Below, piece after piece: positions 56,171-64,000 of a stretch of 64,000 bases of DNA; within the stretch, counting starts at the first letter, position 1, and every line of letters begins with the position of its first letter. Under the pieces are notes generated by a model that was not told the DNA's origin, made no database searches, and saw only the letters and a program-made list of their open reading frames with translations. Origin of the DNA: Vibrio neptunius (GTDB lineage Bacteria; Pseudomonadota; Gammaproteobacteria; Enterobacterales; Vibrionaceae); assembly GCF_000967495.1 (NCBI RefSeq), contig NZ_JXXU01000040.1, forward strand, positions 1 to 64,000, read 5' to 3'. Position numbers and translations under genes: made by a program.

Positions 56171-56907
56171 TTCTATCTCCGATCAATATTCATAAATATA
56201 TCTGCTCAACCTAAATAGTTGACGCATTCATTAATGAACGGACTTGGTTCCCTGAAGACTTAGGGATAAACAGCGAATCTACCCCCAATTGCTATCCTTG
56301 TCACCGCACAGTACCAGTTTGGTCTATGGCACAACAATCTGCGATTGCGGTGTCTAACGGTATCTGTAGCCAATTGTCCAATTGTACTGACATCGCTACA
56401 ACCAGCACCAATCATACTCCTTGTACTAACAGGTGCTAGCTAAAATCACTTTTCAATAATCCATTGATAAGTCACACCATTAAGATATACCCAACGATAC
56501 CCGATAAGCCAGCTAACGCGGCAATGCAGGTTTGGGCGACTTAATGGCAGAAAACAGGACTCAAACGACAAAACCCGGCAGGGTTGCGAGGTAAACTTCG
56601 TTAATGAGTTTTACCCTACTCTCTATATTTACATACATTATAGATATTCGTCGCAGAACTGTAGTGGTCCATAAAGCGCAAACGGTTTGTATCTCAAAAA
56701 AGATTCTAGTTAACGTTCACTCAATAATCTTACTGAATAATCGTTGCGAATCAGGTTGTCTGAACTCAGTCCAAACTTGTCATACAAGCTAACGAAAGCT
56801 CTTGCCAACTTGTACGAGTTTTCTCTCCAAGCAGTGTGTGTAAAACAAGGTAACTATGGTTAAATCCCAGTTAACATCGTAATCGGGCTCACTCTATTGG
56901 AAGAAAC
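56171..56907. other. deoC upstream region
   Basis: About 740 bases between deoC and the nupC terminator. It must contain the deo promoter. One 51-codon frame with a ribosome site is listed separately. Only half-sites for CRP were noticed (GTGTGACTTATC near 56472 on the minus strand); no full CRP or CytR site could be assigned by eye. Confidence 0.4.
56260..56415 (-). CDS. 51-residue hypothetical protein or leader ORF upstream of deoC
   Basis: ATG 56415 is preceded by ACAAGGAGT, a strong ribosome site. The product starts MIGAGCSDVSTIG and is rich in arginine and cysteine (RHRNRRLLCHRPNWYC), with no membrane segment or known domain. It ends about 90 bases before deoC on the same strand. It may be a small gene, a leader peptide, or chance; composition is unlike the neighbouring genes. 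Confidence 0.35.
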   Translation of the reverse strand: MIGAGCSDVSTIGQLATDTVRHRNRRLLCHRPNWYCAVTRIAIGGRFAVYP

Positions 56908-56953
56908 AAAAAAGCCCCGTAGCACACAAGAATGTGTGTCTACGGGGCTTTTT
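56908..56953 (-). terminator. terminator after nupC
   Basis: AAAAAGCCCCGTAG and CTACGGGGCTTTTT pair fully; an inner CACACA/TGTGTG stem extends the hairpin. Confidence 0.9.
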
Positions 56954-56987
56954 AAAACGGCGTCTATATAATCTTTCGCTTACTTAA

Positions 56988-58250
56988 TTAGAAAGATAGG
57001 AAGAAGCCAGCGATTGTCGCCGCCATTAGGTTAGATAGCGTACCAGCACAAACCGCTTTGATACCCATACGGGCAATGTCATGACGACGGTTTGGCGCTA
57101 GACCACCTAGACCACCAAGCAGAATCGCAATAGAAGAAAGGTTTGCGAAACCACATAGAGCGAACGAGATAATTGCTGCAGTCTTAGTTGACATTACTTC
57201 GCCAGTCTCTTGGACTACTTGCGCAGCATCACCAACGTATGGTACGAAGTTTAGGTACGCGACAAACTCGTTAACCACTATCTTCTGACCAATGAATGAG
57301 CCAGCAAGTGTAGCTTCTTCCCACGGAACACCGATTAGGAATGCTAGAGGCGAGAAGATGTAACCAAGCAGAATTTCCAGTGTTAGTTCAGGCATATCGA
57401 ACCAACCGCCAATACCACCTAGGATACCGTTGATAAGAGCAATTAGACCGATAAACGCTAACAACATTGCGCCAACGTTCAGTGCCAGCTGCAAACCAAC
57501 AGAAGCACCGCCAGCCGCTGCGTCAATGACGTTAGCAGGTTTATCTTCACCACCGTCAATGTCAGTGCCTAGCTTTTCATCAGGTGTTTCTGTTTCCGGC
57601 TTGATGATTTTCGCGAATAGTAGTCCGCCTGGTGCTGCCATAAATGATGCCGCAACTAGGTACTCTAGAGGTACACCCATAGAAGCGTAGCCCGCTAGTA
57701 CACCACCAGCAACTGAAGCTAGACCACCACACATTACCGCGAATAGTTCAGATTGCGTCATCTTAGGAACAAACGGACGAACCACAAGAGGTGCTTCAGT
57801 TTGCCCTACGAAAATGTTCGCAGCCGCAGACATTGACTCCGCACGCGACGTGCCAAGTGCAGCCTGTAAACCGCCACCAAGAATCTTGATTACCCACTGC
57901 ATGATACCAACGTAGTAAAGTACAGAGATAAGTGCAGAGAAGAAGATTAGCGTTGGAAGTACCTGGAACGCAAAAATGAAGCCAATACCGTCAACTGAGA
58001 AGTTAACTAGGCTGCCAAATAGAAAACCAGTACCGTCTTTACCGTAGTCGATAACACTTTGTACACCAGCTGAGAAGCCAGCTAGAAGGTCACGACCCCA
58101 TGGTACGTAAAGAACGAAACCACCGATGATAAATTGGATAGCAAATGCGCCACCCACAGTTCTTAGATTGATAGCTTTTCGGTTATCAGACAGTAGTAAT
58201 GCAATTCCTAGCAATACTGCCATACCGACTAGGCTCATAAACAGGCTCAT
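56988..58250 (-). CDS. nupC: concentrative nucleoside transporter (NupC family, vcCNT-like)
   Basis: This 420-residue inner-membrane protein imports nucleosides with sodium or protons. Family motifs are GQTEAPLVVRPF near 151, where substrate and sodium bind, VNEFVAYLNF near 324, and the C-terminal CGFANLSSIAI. The V. cholerae orthologue in this genomic position is the transporter of known structure called vcCNT. It lies upstream of the deo operon and works with OmpK for uptake of its substrates. Confidence 0.94.
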   Translation of the reverse strand: MSLFMSLVGMAVLLGIALLLSDNRKAINLRTVGGAFAIQFIIGGFVLYVPWGRDLLAGFSAGVQSVIDYGKDGTGFLFGSLVNFSVDGIGFIFAFQVLPTLIFFSALISVLYYVGIMQWVIKILGGGLQAALGTSRAESMSAAANIFVGQTEAPLVVRPFVPKMTQSELFAVMCGGLASVAGGVLAGYASMGVPLEYLVAASFMAAPGGLLFAKIIKPETETPDEKLGTDIDGGEDKPANVIDAAAGGASVGLQLALNVGAMLLAFIGLIALINGILGGIGGWFDMPELTLEILLGYIFSPLAFLIGVPWEEATLAGSFIGQKIVVNEFVAYLNFVPYVGDAAQVVQETGEVMSTKTAAIISFALCGFANLSSIAILLGGLGGLAPNRRHDIARMGIKAVCAGTLSNLMAATIAGFFLSF

Positions 58251-58394
58251 AGTTTATGATTTCCTTATATGTTATTTGTTGGCGTGTTACAAAATGGAGC
58301 TCTAAAGCGGAGCCAATTATACTCATCCGTCCAATGATAAAGTAATGCTGCCCTCACAGTTTCTAATAAGATTCATCATGCGTTCACCCATTTA

Positions 58395-58410
58395 CGTGAA
58401 GAAGATCACC
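58395..58410. promoter_or_regulatory. CRP-like site upstream of nupC
   Basis: CGTGAAGAAGATCACC matches TGTGA-N6-TCACA at eight of ten defined bases; it lies about 145 bases before nupC. Confidence 0.55.
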
Positions 58411-58454
58411 TTACAGCGAACTGCAAATCATAAAAAGAACATTTTCTTTAGAAA

Positions 58455-59228
58455 CTATTCACAAATACCGAACGCAGAATTGCTATTTTTCCAGATGCTT
58501 TCAGCAAGCGTTTGCTCATTAATACCCTTCAGCTTTGCGAGACATGACAAGGTTTGAGCTAACATTTCCGGATGATTAGGTTTGCCTTGGTGCCCGTAAA
58601 GAGGCATGTCTGGCGCGTCCGTTTCCAGAACGAGACATTCCATAGGTAAGTTCATCACCGCTTGGCGCGTTTTCCGTGCTCTTGGATAAGTGATAACGCC
58701 ACCAATACCAATATAGAAACCCAACTCGACAAATTGCATTGCCTGCTGATAGCTACCCGAAAAACCGTGTAACACTCCACCGTAAGGAAATTTATGACGC
58801 TTTAGCAACTGAAGAACCAAATTGTGGGTTTTCCTCGCGTGGAGGATCAGCGGTAACTTGAGTGTTTTCGCCAATTCAACCTGAGTAACAAACACTTGTC
58901 GTTGAATCTCTTCGTCAACAGCAACCATTGCATCTAAGCCACACTCACCAATCGCTTTACAACGTTCAAGCTTTGTTTCAAACAAAGTGTGTAACTCAGG
59001 TAACTGCTGCTGACTATCTTGCGTTAAAAAGTAGGGGTGCATGCCCAACGCAATATAAACAGATGGATATAAAGAAGACAGTGCAATTAATTGCTTCCAA
59101 TTGGAGGGCCCAATAGCCGGAATCATGAACCGTTCAACACCCGCTCGCTTTGCCAGTTGCAGTTGAGCCGGAAAATCATCTGAAAAGGGGGCGAAATCGA
59201 AATGACAATGGGTATCAAAAAGGCGCAT
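58455..59228 (-). CDS. TatD family metal-dependent hydrolase (YjjV-like)
   Basis: TatD-family proteins are metal-dependent DNases of TIM-barrel fold. The 257-residue protein has the metal motif DTHCHFDF at the N-terminus, GECGLD near 97, LILHARKTHN near 127 and LETDAPDMPLYGH near 197. Its ATG overlaps the stop of a small upstream gene (TAATG). Start of the paralogue type YjjV is likely, but I cannot separate it from YcfH/TatD by eye. Confidence 0.92.
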   Translation of the reverse strand: MRLFDTHCHFDFAPFSDDFPAQLQLAKRAGVERFMIPAIGPSNWKQLIALSSLYPSVYIALGMHPYFLTQDSQQQLPELHTLFETKLERCKAIGECGLDAMVAVDEEIQRQVFVTQVELAKTLKLPLILHARKTHNLVLQLLKRHKFPYGGVLHGFSGSYQQAMQFVELGFYIGIGGVITYPRARKTRQAVMNLPMECLVLETDAPDMPLYGHQGKPNHPEMLAQTLSCLAKLKGINEQTLAESIWKNSNSAFGICE

Positions 59229-59377
59229 TACCGCTGCGCCTTTTTATTAGATTGAGAAGCTTGCTGAACGGGGTCTGTTTGATAAGGAACACAACTGCGT
59301 TTATTCTGCGGAGTTAGGCCCATCGACTGACACCACTCGTCGTATCGCGCAACCCACTGTTTAAACCAAGCTATCAT
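59228..59377 (-). CDS. 49-residue small protein, DUF5363-like
   Basis: A frame of 49 codons starts MIAWFKQWVARYDEWCQSMG and continues with a basic, proline-containing part (KRSCVPYQTDP). It has an AAGGAA ribosome site, starts 12 bases after yaaA, and overlaps the tatD ATG by one base, all signs of a real gene in one operon. The amphipathic, tryptophan-rich start and the CVPY segment resemble the DUF5363 family as I remember it. Function unknown. Confidence 0.75.
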   Translation of the reverse strand: MIAWFKQWVARYDEWCQSMGLTPQNKRSCVPYQTDPVQQASQSNKKAQR

Positions 59378-59389
59378 CTGTTGATTCCT

Positions 59390-60163
59390 TTATTGCTCTT
59401 CGCGTTTAAAGACCAATTCGGTCGGTGAAGACTCATCTTCAACAAAATAATAGCCCGCTGTGTCAAATTTAGTCAGGTCCGCAACGCTCTCGATACGATT
59501 CTCAATGATGTATCGTGCCATCATGCCACGTGCTTTCTTCGCATAGAAGCTGATCACCTTGTACTGACCATTTTTACAGTCTTTGAAAATTGGCGTAATT
59601 ACCTGAGCATCCAGAGATTTTGGTTTTACGGCTTTAAAGTACTCGTTTGAAGCAAGGTTAATTAGAACATTATCACCCTGTTCAGTAATAGCTTGATTTA
59701 TCTTATCAGTAATCACATTACCCCAGAACTGATACAGGTTATTGCCGTTTTCATTGGCAAGTTTCGTTCCCATCTCCAAACGGTAAGGCTGCATTAGATC
59801 AAGTGGTTTTAATAAACCATATAAGCCAGATAACATGCGTAAGTGCTGTTGAGCATAATCAAAGTCATCGTCTGACAGGCTTTGAGCGTCTAAGCCAGTG
59901 TAGACATCACCTTTAAAAGCCAGAATCGCTTGGCGTGAGTTCTCCGCCGTAAACGTCTCACTCCACTCCTGAAAGCGGCCAACGTTCAGGTCAGCGATCT
60001 TATCGCTCACTTTCATCAAGCTAGCGACATCGGCAGGCGTCAGCTTACGACAGGCATCAATCAGTTGTTTTGAATACTCTGTCAGTTCTGGCTGAGTAAA
60101 TTTCTCTGTAGCCAGTGGAGATTCATAATCTAAGGTTTTCGCTGGTGAAACGACGATTAGCAT
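59390..60163 (-). CDS. yaaA: peroxide stress protein YaaA
   Basis: YaaA binds DNA and lowers iron-driven DNA damage during peroxide stress. The 257-residue protein opens [16 protein letters not shown], the family signature, and has [23 protein letters not shown] near residue 112 (seen as [19 protein letters not shown]) and [10 protein letters not shown] near 203. It begins an operon with a 49-residue gene and tatD. Confidence 0.95.
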   Translation of the reverse strand: MLIVVSPAKTLDYESPLATEKFTQPELTEYSKQLIDACRKLTPADVASLMKVSDKIADLNVGRFQEWSETFTAENSRQAILAFKGDVYTGLDAQSLSDDDFDYAQQHLRMLSGLYGLLKPLDLMQPYRLEMGTKLANENGNNLYQFWGNVITDKINQAITEQGDNVLINLASNEYFKAVKPKSLDAQVITPIFKDCKNGQYKVISFYAKKARGMMARYIIENRIESVADLTKFDTAGYYFVEDESSPTELVFKREEQ

Positions 60164-60205
60164 GGCTTTACTCTATCTGTTCTGTTTTTATTCGCTATAG
60201 GTTAC

Positions 60206-60237
60206 AAAAAAAACCATGCAATGTCTGCATGGCTTTT
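60206..60237 (-). terminator. terminator after the AGCS symporter gene
   Basis: CCATGCA and TGCATGG pair around ATGTC; the minus direction ends in a run of eight Ts. Confidence 0.8.
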
Positions 60238-60263
60238 TGAATCGTTTTAATAGAGATTGGCTA

Positions 60264-61694
60264 TTAATCTTTTTTGCTCTGATCCCAGATACCATCCTCA
60301 AGCTGAGATTTCAGCTCAGGAAAATCGTTCGAATCAAATGTCGGCACTTTACCTTCTTTTAGCTGACGGTTGTAATCTTTCGCCAGCTTAATCACGATGC
60401 CAGAGAGAAGCAAAATCGCCACCAGGTTGACAATCGCCATCATACCCATAGAAACATCTGCCAATGCCCAAACGATAGGTAGTGATGCAACGGCTCCAAA
60501 CATTACCATCGCTAGTACAACCAGACGGAACACGCCCAGACCGGCTTTATGGTTATGCTCAAGGAAAATAAGGTTTGTTTCCGCGTATGAGTAGTTCGCT
60601 ATAATAGACGTAAAGGCGAAGAAGAAAATCGCAACAGCTACAAAGATTCCACCCCACGAGCCTACCTGAGAGCTCAACGCTGCCTGAGTCAGTTCAATAC
60701 CCGTGATCTCACCATGCGGAACGTACTCACCGGACATCAGGATAATCGCCACCGTCGCTGAACAGATCACGATAGTGTCCATAAACACACCTAACATCTG
60801 AACATAGCCCTGAGACGCAGGGTGTGGCGGATAAGGTGTAGCTGATGCCGCTGCGTTTGGCGCAGAACCCATACCAGCTTCGTTTGAGAAAAGACCACGT
60901 TTAATACCGTTAATCATTGCTTGAGCAATTGCATAACCTAAACCACCTGCCGCGGCTTCTTGCAGGCCAAAGGCACTCTTGAAGATCAAGCTCAGTACTG
61001 CCGGTAACTTATCGATATTCATGAACACAACGAATAGCGCCAGTAGCAGGTAAAGTAGCGCCATTGCAGGGACAATCATTTCTGCTACGCGCGCGATACG
61101 CTTGATGCCACCAAAGATAACCACTGCAGACAACAGAACTACGGCAACACCGACATAAGTTTCATCCCAACCAAATGCCGTATTCATGGCACCAGCAATT
61201 GAGTTAGCCTGAACCGCGTTAAATACCAAACCAAAAGCGATGATCAGGAAGATAGAGAACAATACGCCCATCCAGCGCATCCCTAAACCTTTCTCCATGT
61301 AGTAGGCAGGGCCACCACGATAGTTACCGTCATCATCTTTGGTTTTGTATAACTGCGCCAAGGTACTCTCGGCGAACGAGGTTGCCATACCCAGCATTGC
61401 GATCAGCCACATCCAGAAAATTGCACCTGGGCCCCCGGCGGTAAGAGCGACGGCAACACCCGCCATGTTACCTGTACCCACACGGGCTGCTAGGCTAGTA
61501 CACAGAGCTTGGAATGATGAAATACCCGCTTTATCCGCTTTACGGCTGTTCTTTAACACCGAAAACATATGGCCAAAGTGGCGGAACTGGATAAAGCCCA
61601 GTCTGAATGTGAAGTAGACCCCCACACCAACTAAGAGATAAACCAGAATAGAGCCCCAAAGTAGGTCATTCATCAAATTAATTAAATCTGTCAT
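60264..61694 (-). CDS. AGCS family alanine/glycine:cation symporter
   Basis: This 476-residue membrane protein imports alanine or glycine with sodium. ATG 61694 (MTDLINLMNDLLWG) is preceded by GAGGAT; the frame to 61799 is not supported. Family motifs are GTGNMAGVAVALTAGGPGAIFWMW near 78 (seen as VGTGNMAGVAVALTAGGPGA), GGPAYYME near 133, and NEAGMGSAPNAAASA near 275. About 11 helices. No glycine riboswitch was found upstream. Confidence 0.93.
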   Translation of the reverse strand: MTDLINLMNDLLWGSILVYLLVGVGVYFTFRLGFIQFRHFGHMFSVLKNSRKADKAGISSFQALCTSLAARVGTGNMAGVAVALTAGGPGAIFWMWLIAMLGMATSFAESTLAQLYKTKDDDGNYRGGPAYYMEKGLGMRWMGVLFSIFLIIAFGLVFNAVQANSIAGAMNTAFGWDETYVGVAVVLLSAVVIFGGIKRIARVAEMIVPAMALLYLLLALFVVFMNIDKLPAVLSLIFKSAFGLQEAAAGGLGYAIAQAMINGIKRGLFSNEAGMGSAPNAAASATPYPPHPASQGYVQMLGVFMDTIVICSATVAIILMSGEYVPHGEITGIELTQAALSSQVGSWGGIFVAVAIFFFAFTSIIANYSYAETNLIFLEHNHKAGLGVFRLVVLAMVMFGAVASLPIVWALADVSMGMMAIVNLVAILLLSGIVIKLAKDYNRQLKEGKVPTFDSNDFPELKSQLEDGIWDQSKKD

Positions 61695-62397
61695 AAGATC
61701 CTCATAGTGAGTTTTCGCTGATCTCTGCTTCCCAGCCTTCCATCCAGTTGCAAACCAAGTGTCAATTTTGCTTAGTATTATTGTGTAATTATTGTGCAAC
61801 TCAGATATGTAAAACGCGCCTCATGCTTCCATTTTACGTACCAGCGTATTTTTGACGGGCGGATAATGCAGTCAAGGATACCAAAAATCAATATGCATCA
61901 AAATGTATATTGTTGTTATTTTTCACTATAAAATCACCATTGATTAACACAAAAAAGAACATAAAAACCACAAAAACAGAACATTAACATCAAAATTTAA
62001 CAACAATAAAGAACACACAACTCGATAAGAAATAGCAGAGCCGCAAATAATTGACACTCCTTTGTCATCAAGGACTCAGAGAAGAGAAGGTTAAGTGATT
62101 CGATCTGTAAATTCGATGTATCAACTCAGCCAAATAAACCTAATTGCATAGTTCAAGAAACCGCTGTTTTTTCACACACAGCGTTAACATACATATTTTG
62201 AAAATTTAATCGTTTTCGGCAAACCGTTTGAACAAAAAACAACCAAGCATTGCTCCGTTTTTTGTGAAGCCAAGTCTAAAACAACATGAAAACTTCATGG
62301 AATCGTAACAAATGAGAAACGAATCAAAGTTACGCTCCAAACAGAATGGTATTTAAACAGTACCCCTTCAAAGAGTAATCATTAAAAGAGGTAGCTT
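61695..62397. other. 703-base AT-rich intergenic region
   Basis: The interval separates a minus-strand symporter from a plus-strand small gene. It holds a weak dyad ATGCATCAAAATGTAT (61894-61909) and long A-rich stretches (61940-62010), possibly a site for nucleoid proteins. I see no gene or clear RNA in it. Confidence 0.4.
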
Positions 62398-62580
62398 ATG
62401 GAAGGCTTAAACTTTGAAGAAATCATGGAAATGGATTTTCCAAAAAATCGGGCAACACGTTCTAAACCCGCAAAGCGTAAATGGCGTGAAATCGAAGCAA
62501 TAAAGGACAGGCAGAGACTTCGACGTGAATTGAAAGATATGGACATCGGATTCGACGATATTGATAATCTAGATTACTAA
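62398..62580 (+). CDS. 60-residue DUF3545-like protein
   Basis: The small protein has an acidic start (MEGLNFEEIMEMDFP), a strongly basic centre (KPAKRKWREIEAIKDRQRLRR) visible as SKPAKRKWREIEAIKDR, and an acidic tail (DIGFDDIDNLDY). GAGGT precedes the start and a terminator follows. It resembles the DUF3545 family of vibrios and relatives as I remember it. Function unknown. Confidence 0.8.
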   Translation: MEGLNFEEIMEMDFPKNRATRSKPAKRKWREIEAIKDRQRLRRELKDMDIGFDDIDNLDY

Positions 62581-62585
62581 CATTA

Positions 62586-62614
62586 GAAAAGAGGCGTATT
62601 AGCGCCTCTTTTTT
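62586..62614 (+). terminator. terminator after the DUF3545-like gene
   Basis: AAAAGAGGCG and CGCCTCTTTT pair around TATTAG with a T run; bidirectional for the convergent hemerythrin gene. Confidence 0.85.
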
Positions 62615-62633
62615 GTTTATCGACACTTGAGCG

Positions 62634-63185
62634 TCAAACACACTCTTGATCGACCTGCCTAACACGTTGGGCTAATTGCTGATACTGTTCTGCAATGGTG
62701 TGGCCAAAAACAGGGTCGTCTTCAGTGACGCTCCAACGTTTCTCGACAACTTGCCAATCATGTAAAGTGAAGCTCTTATTAATGAGAGGTAATATTGACT
62801 GCTCTTCAAGATCCATGTGGCGCTTTTGCGTCAAGACAAAATCTTCGAGTTGCTGTACAAATAGAGCTTGAGGTACCACAGCATCTTGGAGAATCATATC
62901 AACAGTATCGAGAAAAGCATGAGTTCTTTGTGACAATGTCTCATGCTCTAGTTCAAGATTCTCGATATCCGTGTGATGGCCGTAATGCTCTAGATAATAG
63001 TGGTAGAGAATATCCTCTTTAGGGTGATGGACACGCTCAGAGTGGTGAGCCAGATACTCCACTATTTCTCTCACTAAACTGTAATTGATGGTCTGTTCTT
63101 CCTTTAGCAGGGCAATCTTTTGCCTCAATACTGCCAGCAAACGAACCATGTAACCATGCTCTCGCCTTATCCTTTCAATCATCAT
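62634..63185 (-). CDS. hemerythrin domain-containing protein
   Basis: The 183-residue protein (start 63185, after AAGGAG) is a helical hemerythrin-like protein, expected to bind a di-iron centre and sense or carry oxygen, nitric oxide or protect iron-sulfur sites. Likely iron ligands are His in REHGYM, HHSERVHHPKED, HETL, and KRHMDLEEQ (with His and Glu). No extra signalling domain. The longer frame to 63203 lacks a ribosome site. Confidence 0.88.
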   Translation of the reverse strand: MMIERIRREHGYMVRLLAVLRQKIALLKEEQTINYSLVREIVEYLAHHSERVHHPKEDILYHYYLEHYGHHTDIENLELEHETLSQRTHAFLDTVDMILQDAVVPQALFVQQLEDFVLTQKRHMDLEEQSILPLINKSFTLHDWQVVEKRWSVTEDDPVFGHTIAEQYQQLAQRVRQVDQECV

Positions 63186-63284
63186 AGCGCTTCTCCTTAA
63201 CACCTACTTTTAATGAGTGTATAAAAGAAGCGCCAGTCAAATTTTGACATTGCTCGAAGATTAAGCAATCCACTTTGGGGAGAA

Positions 63285-63971
63285 CTACATATTGACTTGA
63301 TCAGGAAGGTGCCAATTTATAGTTGGTTTACCTTGCGAACTAAGAATATGATTTGCTTGAGAAAAGTGTCGGCAACCGAAAAATCCGCGATGCGCTGACA
63401 ATGGAGAAGGGTGTGGCGCAGCCAATACATGGTGCTTATTACGGTCGATGAAACGCCCCTTCTTTTGCGCATGGGAGCCCCAAAGTAAAAACACCACACC
63501 AGACTGATACTGGTTAACCGCTTCAATGACTTTGTCAGTAAAGGTTTCCCAACCAGTTTTAGAATGCGAATGGGCTTTTCCCTGTTCGACCGTAAGAACA
63601 GTATTAAGTAACAAAACACCTTGCTCAGCCCAGCTTTGAAGGTAACCATGCGCCGGAATCTGAAAACCATCAATGTCCTGTGCTAACTCTTTATACATAT
63701 TGACTAAAGAGGGAGGAGTCTTGATACCTGGTAAAACAGAGAAACACAGACCATGCGCCTGTCGAGGGCCGTGATAAGGATCCTGTCCTAAGATCACAAC
63801 TTTCACGTCATCAAACTCAGTCGCCCGAAAGGCATTAAACACATCTTTTGCCGGAGGAAAGATCGCTTTACCTAAGCCCCTTTCCGATTCAACAAAATTC
63901 AACGTCTGCTGAAAATAGTCCTGCTGCTTTTCAGCCCCAATGACGTCTTGCCATGTCAATGACGGGTTCAT
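63285..63971 (-). CDS. ung: uracil-DNA glycosylase
   Basis: Ung removes uracil from DNA. The catalytic motif [17 protein letters not shown] near residue 60 contains the active aspartate, with [13 protein letters not shown] near 188 holding the minor-groove loop histidine. 228 residues, normal. It starts 29 bases from the window end. Confidence 0.97.
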   Translation of the reverse strand: MNPSLTWQDVIGAEKQQDYFQQTLNFVESERGLGKAIFPPAKDVFNAFRATEFDDVKVVILGQDPYHGPRQAHGLCFSVLPGIKTPPSLVNMYKELAQDIDGFQIPAHGYLQSWAEQGVLLLNTVLTVEQGKAHSHSKTGWETFTDKVIEAVNQYQSGVVFLLWGSHAQKKGRFIDRNKHHVLAAPHPSPLSAHRGFFGCRHFSQANHILSSQGKPTINWHLPDQVNM

Positions 63972-64000
63972 GTTTTGTTCCTTCTACTATGTGCGCTCAA

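Noticed and set aside
56480..56600. Integron attC-like site in the deoC leader
   Set aside because: Core sites of attC type could not be found, and no integrase or cassette is nearby.
61695..61900. Glycine riboswitch upstream of the AGCS symporter
   Set aside because: Vibrios have such a riboswitch before another symporter gene, but its conserved core is not visible here.

Overview
The window is chromosomal DNA of a marine gammaproteobacterium, almost certainly a Vibrio. Signs of this are the complete nqrABCDEF sodium pump with apbE and nqrM, the vibrio porin OmpK, an RpoE/ChrR pair, a secreted chitinase, a vcCNT-type nucleoside transporter, and a gene order (nrdR-rib-nusB-thiL-pgpA; proBA-crl-frsA-gpt; serB-deo-nupC-yaaA-ung) like the large Vibrio chromosome. 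Species cannot be fixed from the sequence alone. I see no rRNA, tRNA, CRISPR, prophage or insertion sequence. Most of the window is conserved housekeeping DNA; the less usual material is in the intergenic regions.

Layout. 1-6211: a minus-strand block for riboflavin synthesis (ribD, ribE, ribBX, ribH) with nrdR, nusB, thiL and pgpA, ending at a stem-loop repeat array at the window edge. 6444-12831: proBA, crl, frsA, gpt and a purine permease with a PurR-like box. 12832-13847: a gene-poor kilobase with a candidate small RNA that encodes a 28-residue peptide and has a CRP-like site, then a dyad in the pepD promoter region. 13848-28067: pepD, a rimB/rimK/M14-peptidase operon, an NSS transporter behind a TrpR-type operator, a multidomain chitinase, yggN, a GreA/GreB-like protein, a RecQ-family helicase, LexA-controlled dinB, and a REC-REC-GGDEF protein. 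28104-35384: nqrM, apbE and the Na+-NQR operon. 35819-45905: bolA, rlmG, yajG-ppi-ampG, the singlet-oxygen type chrR/rpoE pair with a LON-domain gene behind a second matching promoter, ompK, and panE-yajL-csdA. 45906-46247: a convergent intergenic region carrying several repeat families. 46248-63971: radA, a double-PilZ protein, serB, ytjB, the deo operon, nupC, a yaaA/small protein/tatD operon, an alanine/glycine symporter, a DUF3545-like protein, a hemerythrin-domain protein and ung.

How the parts work together. OmpK, NupC and DeoCABD form an uptake and breakdown route for nucleosides; Gpt and the purine permease handle bases. Riboflavin from the rib genes supplies the FMN that ApbE attaches to NqrB and NqrC and the FAD used by NqrF, and the sodium gradient made by NQR can drive the NSS, AGCS and CNT transporters in the same window. 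The observations most worth checking are the 27-bp covarying stem-loop arrays placed directly after stop codons (1-130, 45906-45959, 46182-46247), the peptide-encoding small RNA candidate (13184-13497), the paired ECF promoters (41359-41385 and 41996-42022), the TrpR operator on a sodium symporter (19440-19456), and the MerR-like promoter layout upstream of pepD (13716-13746).
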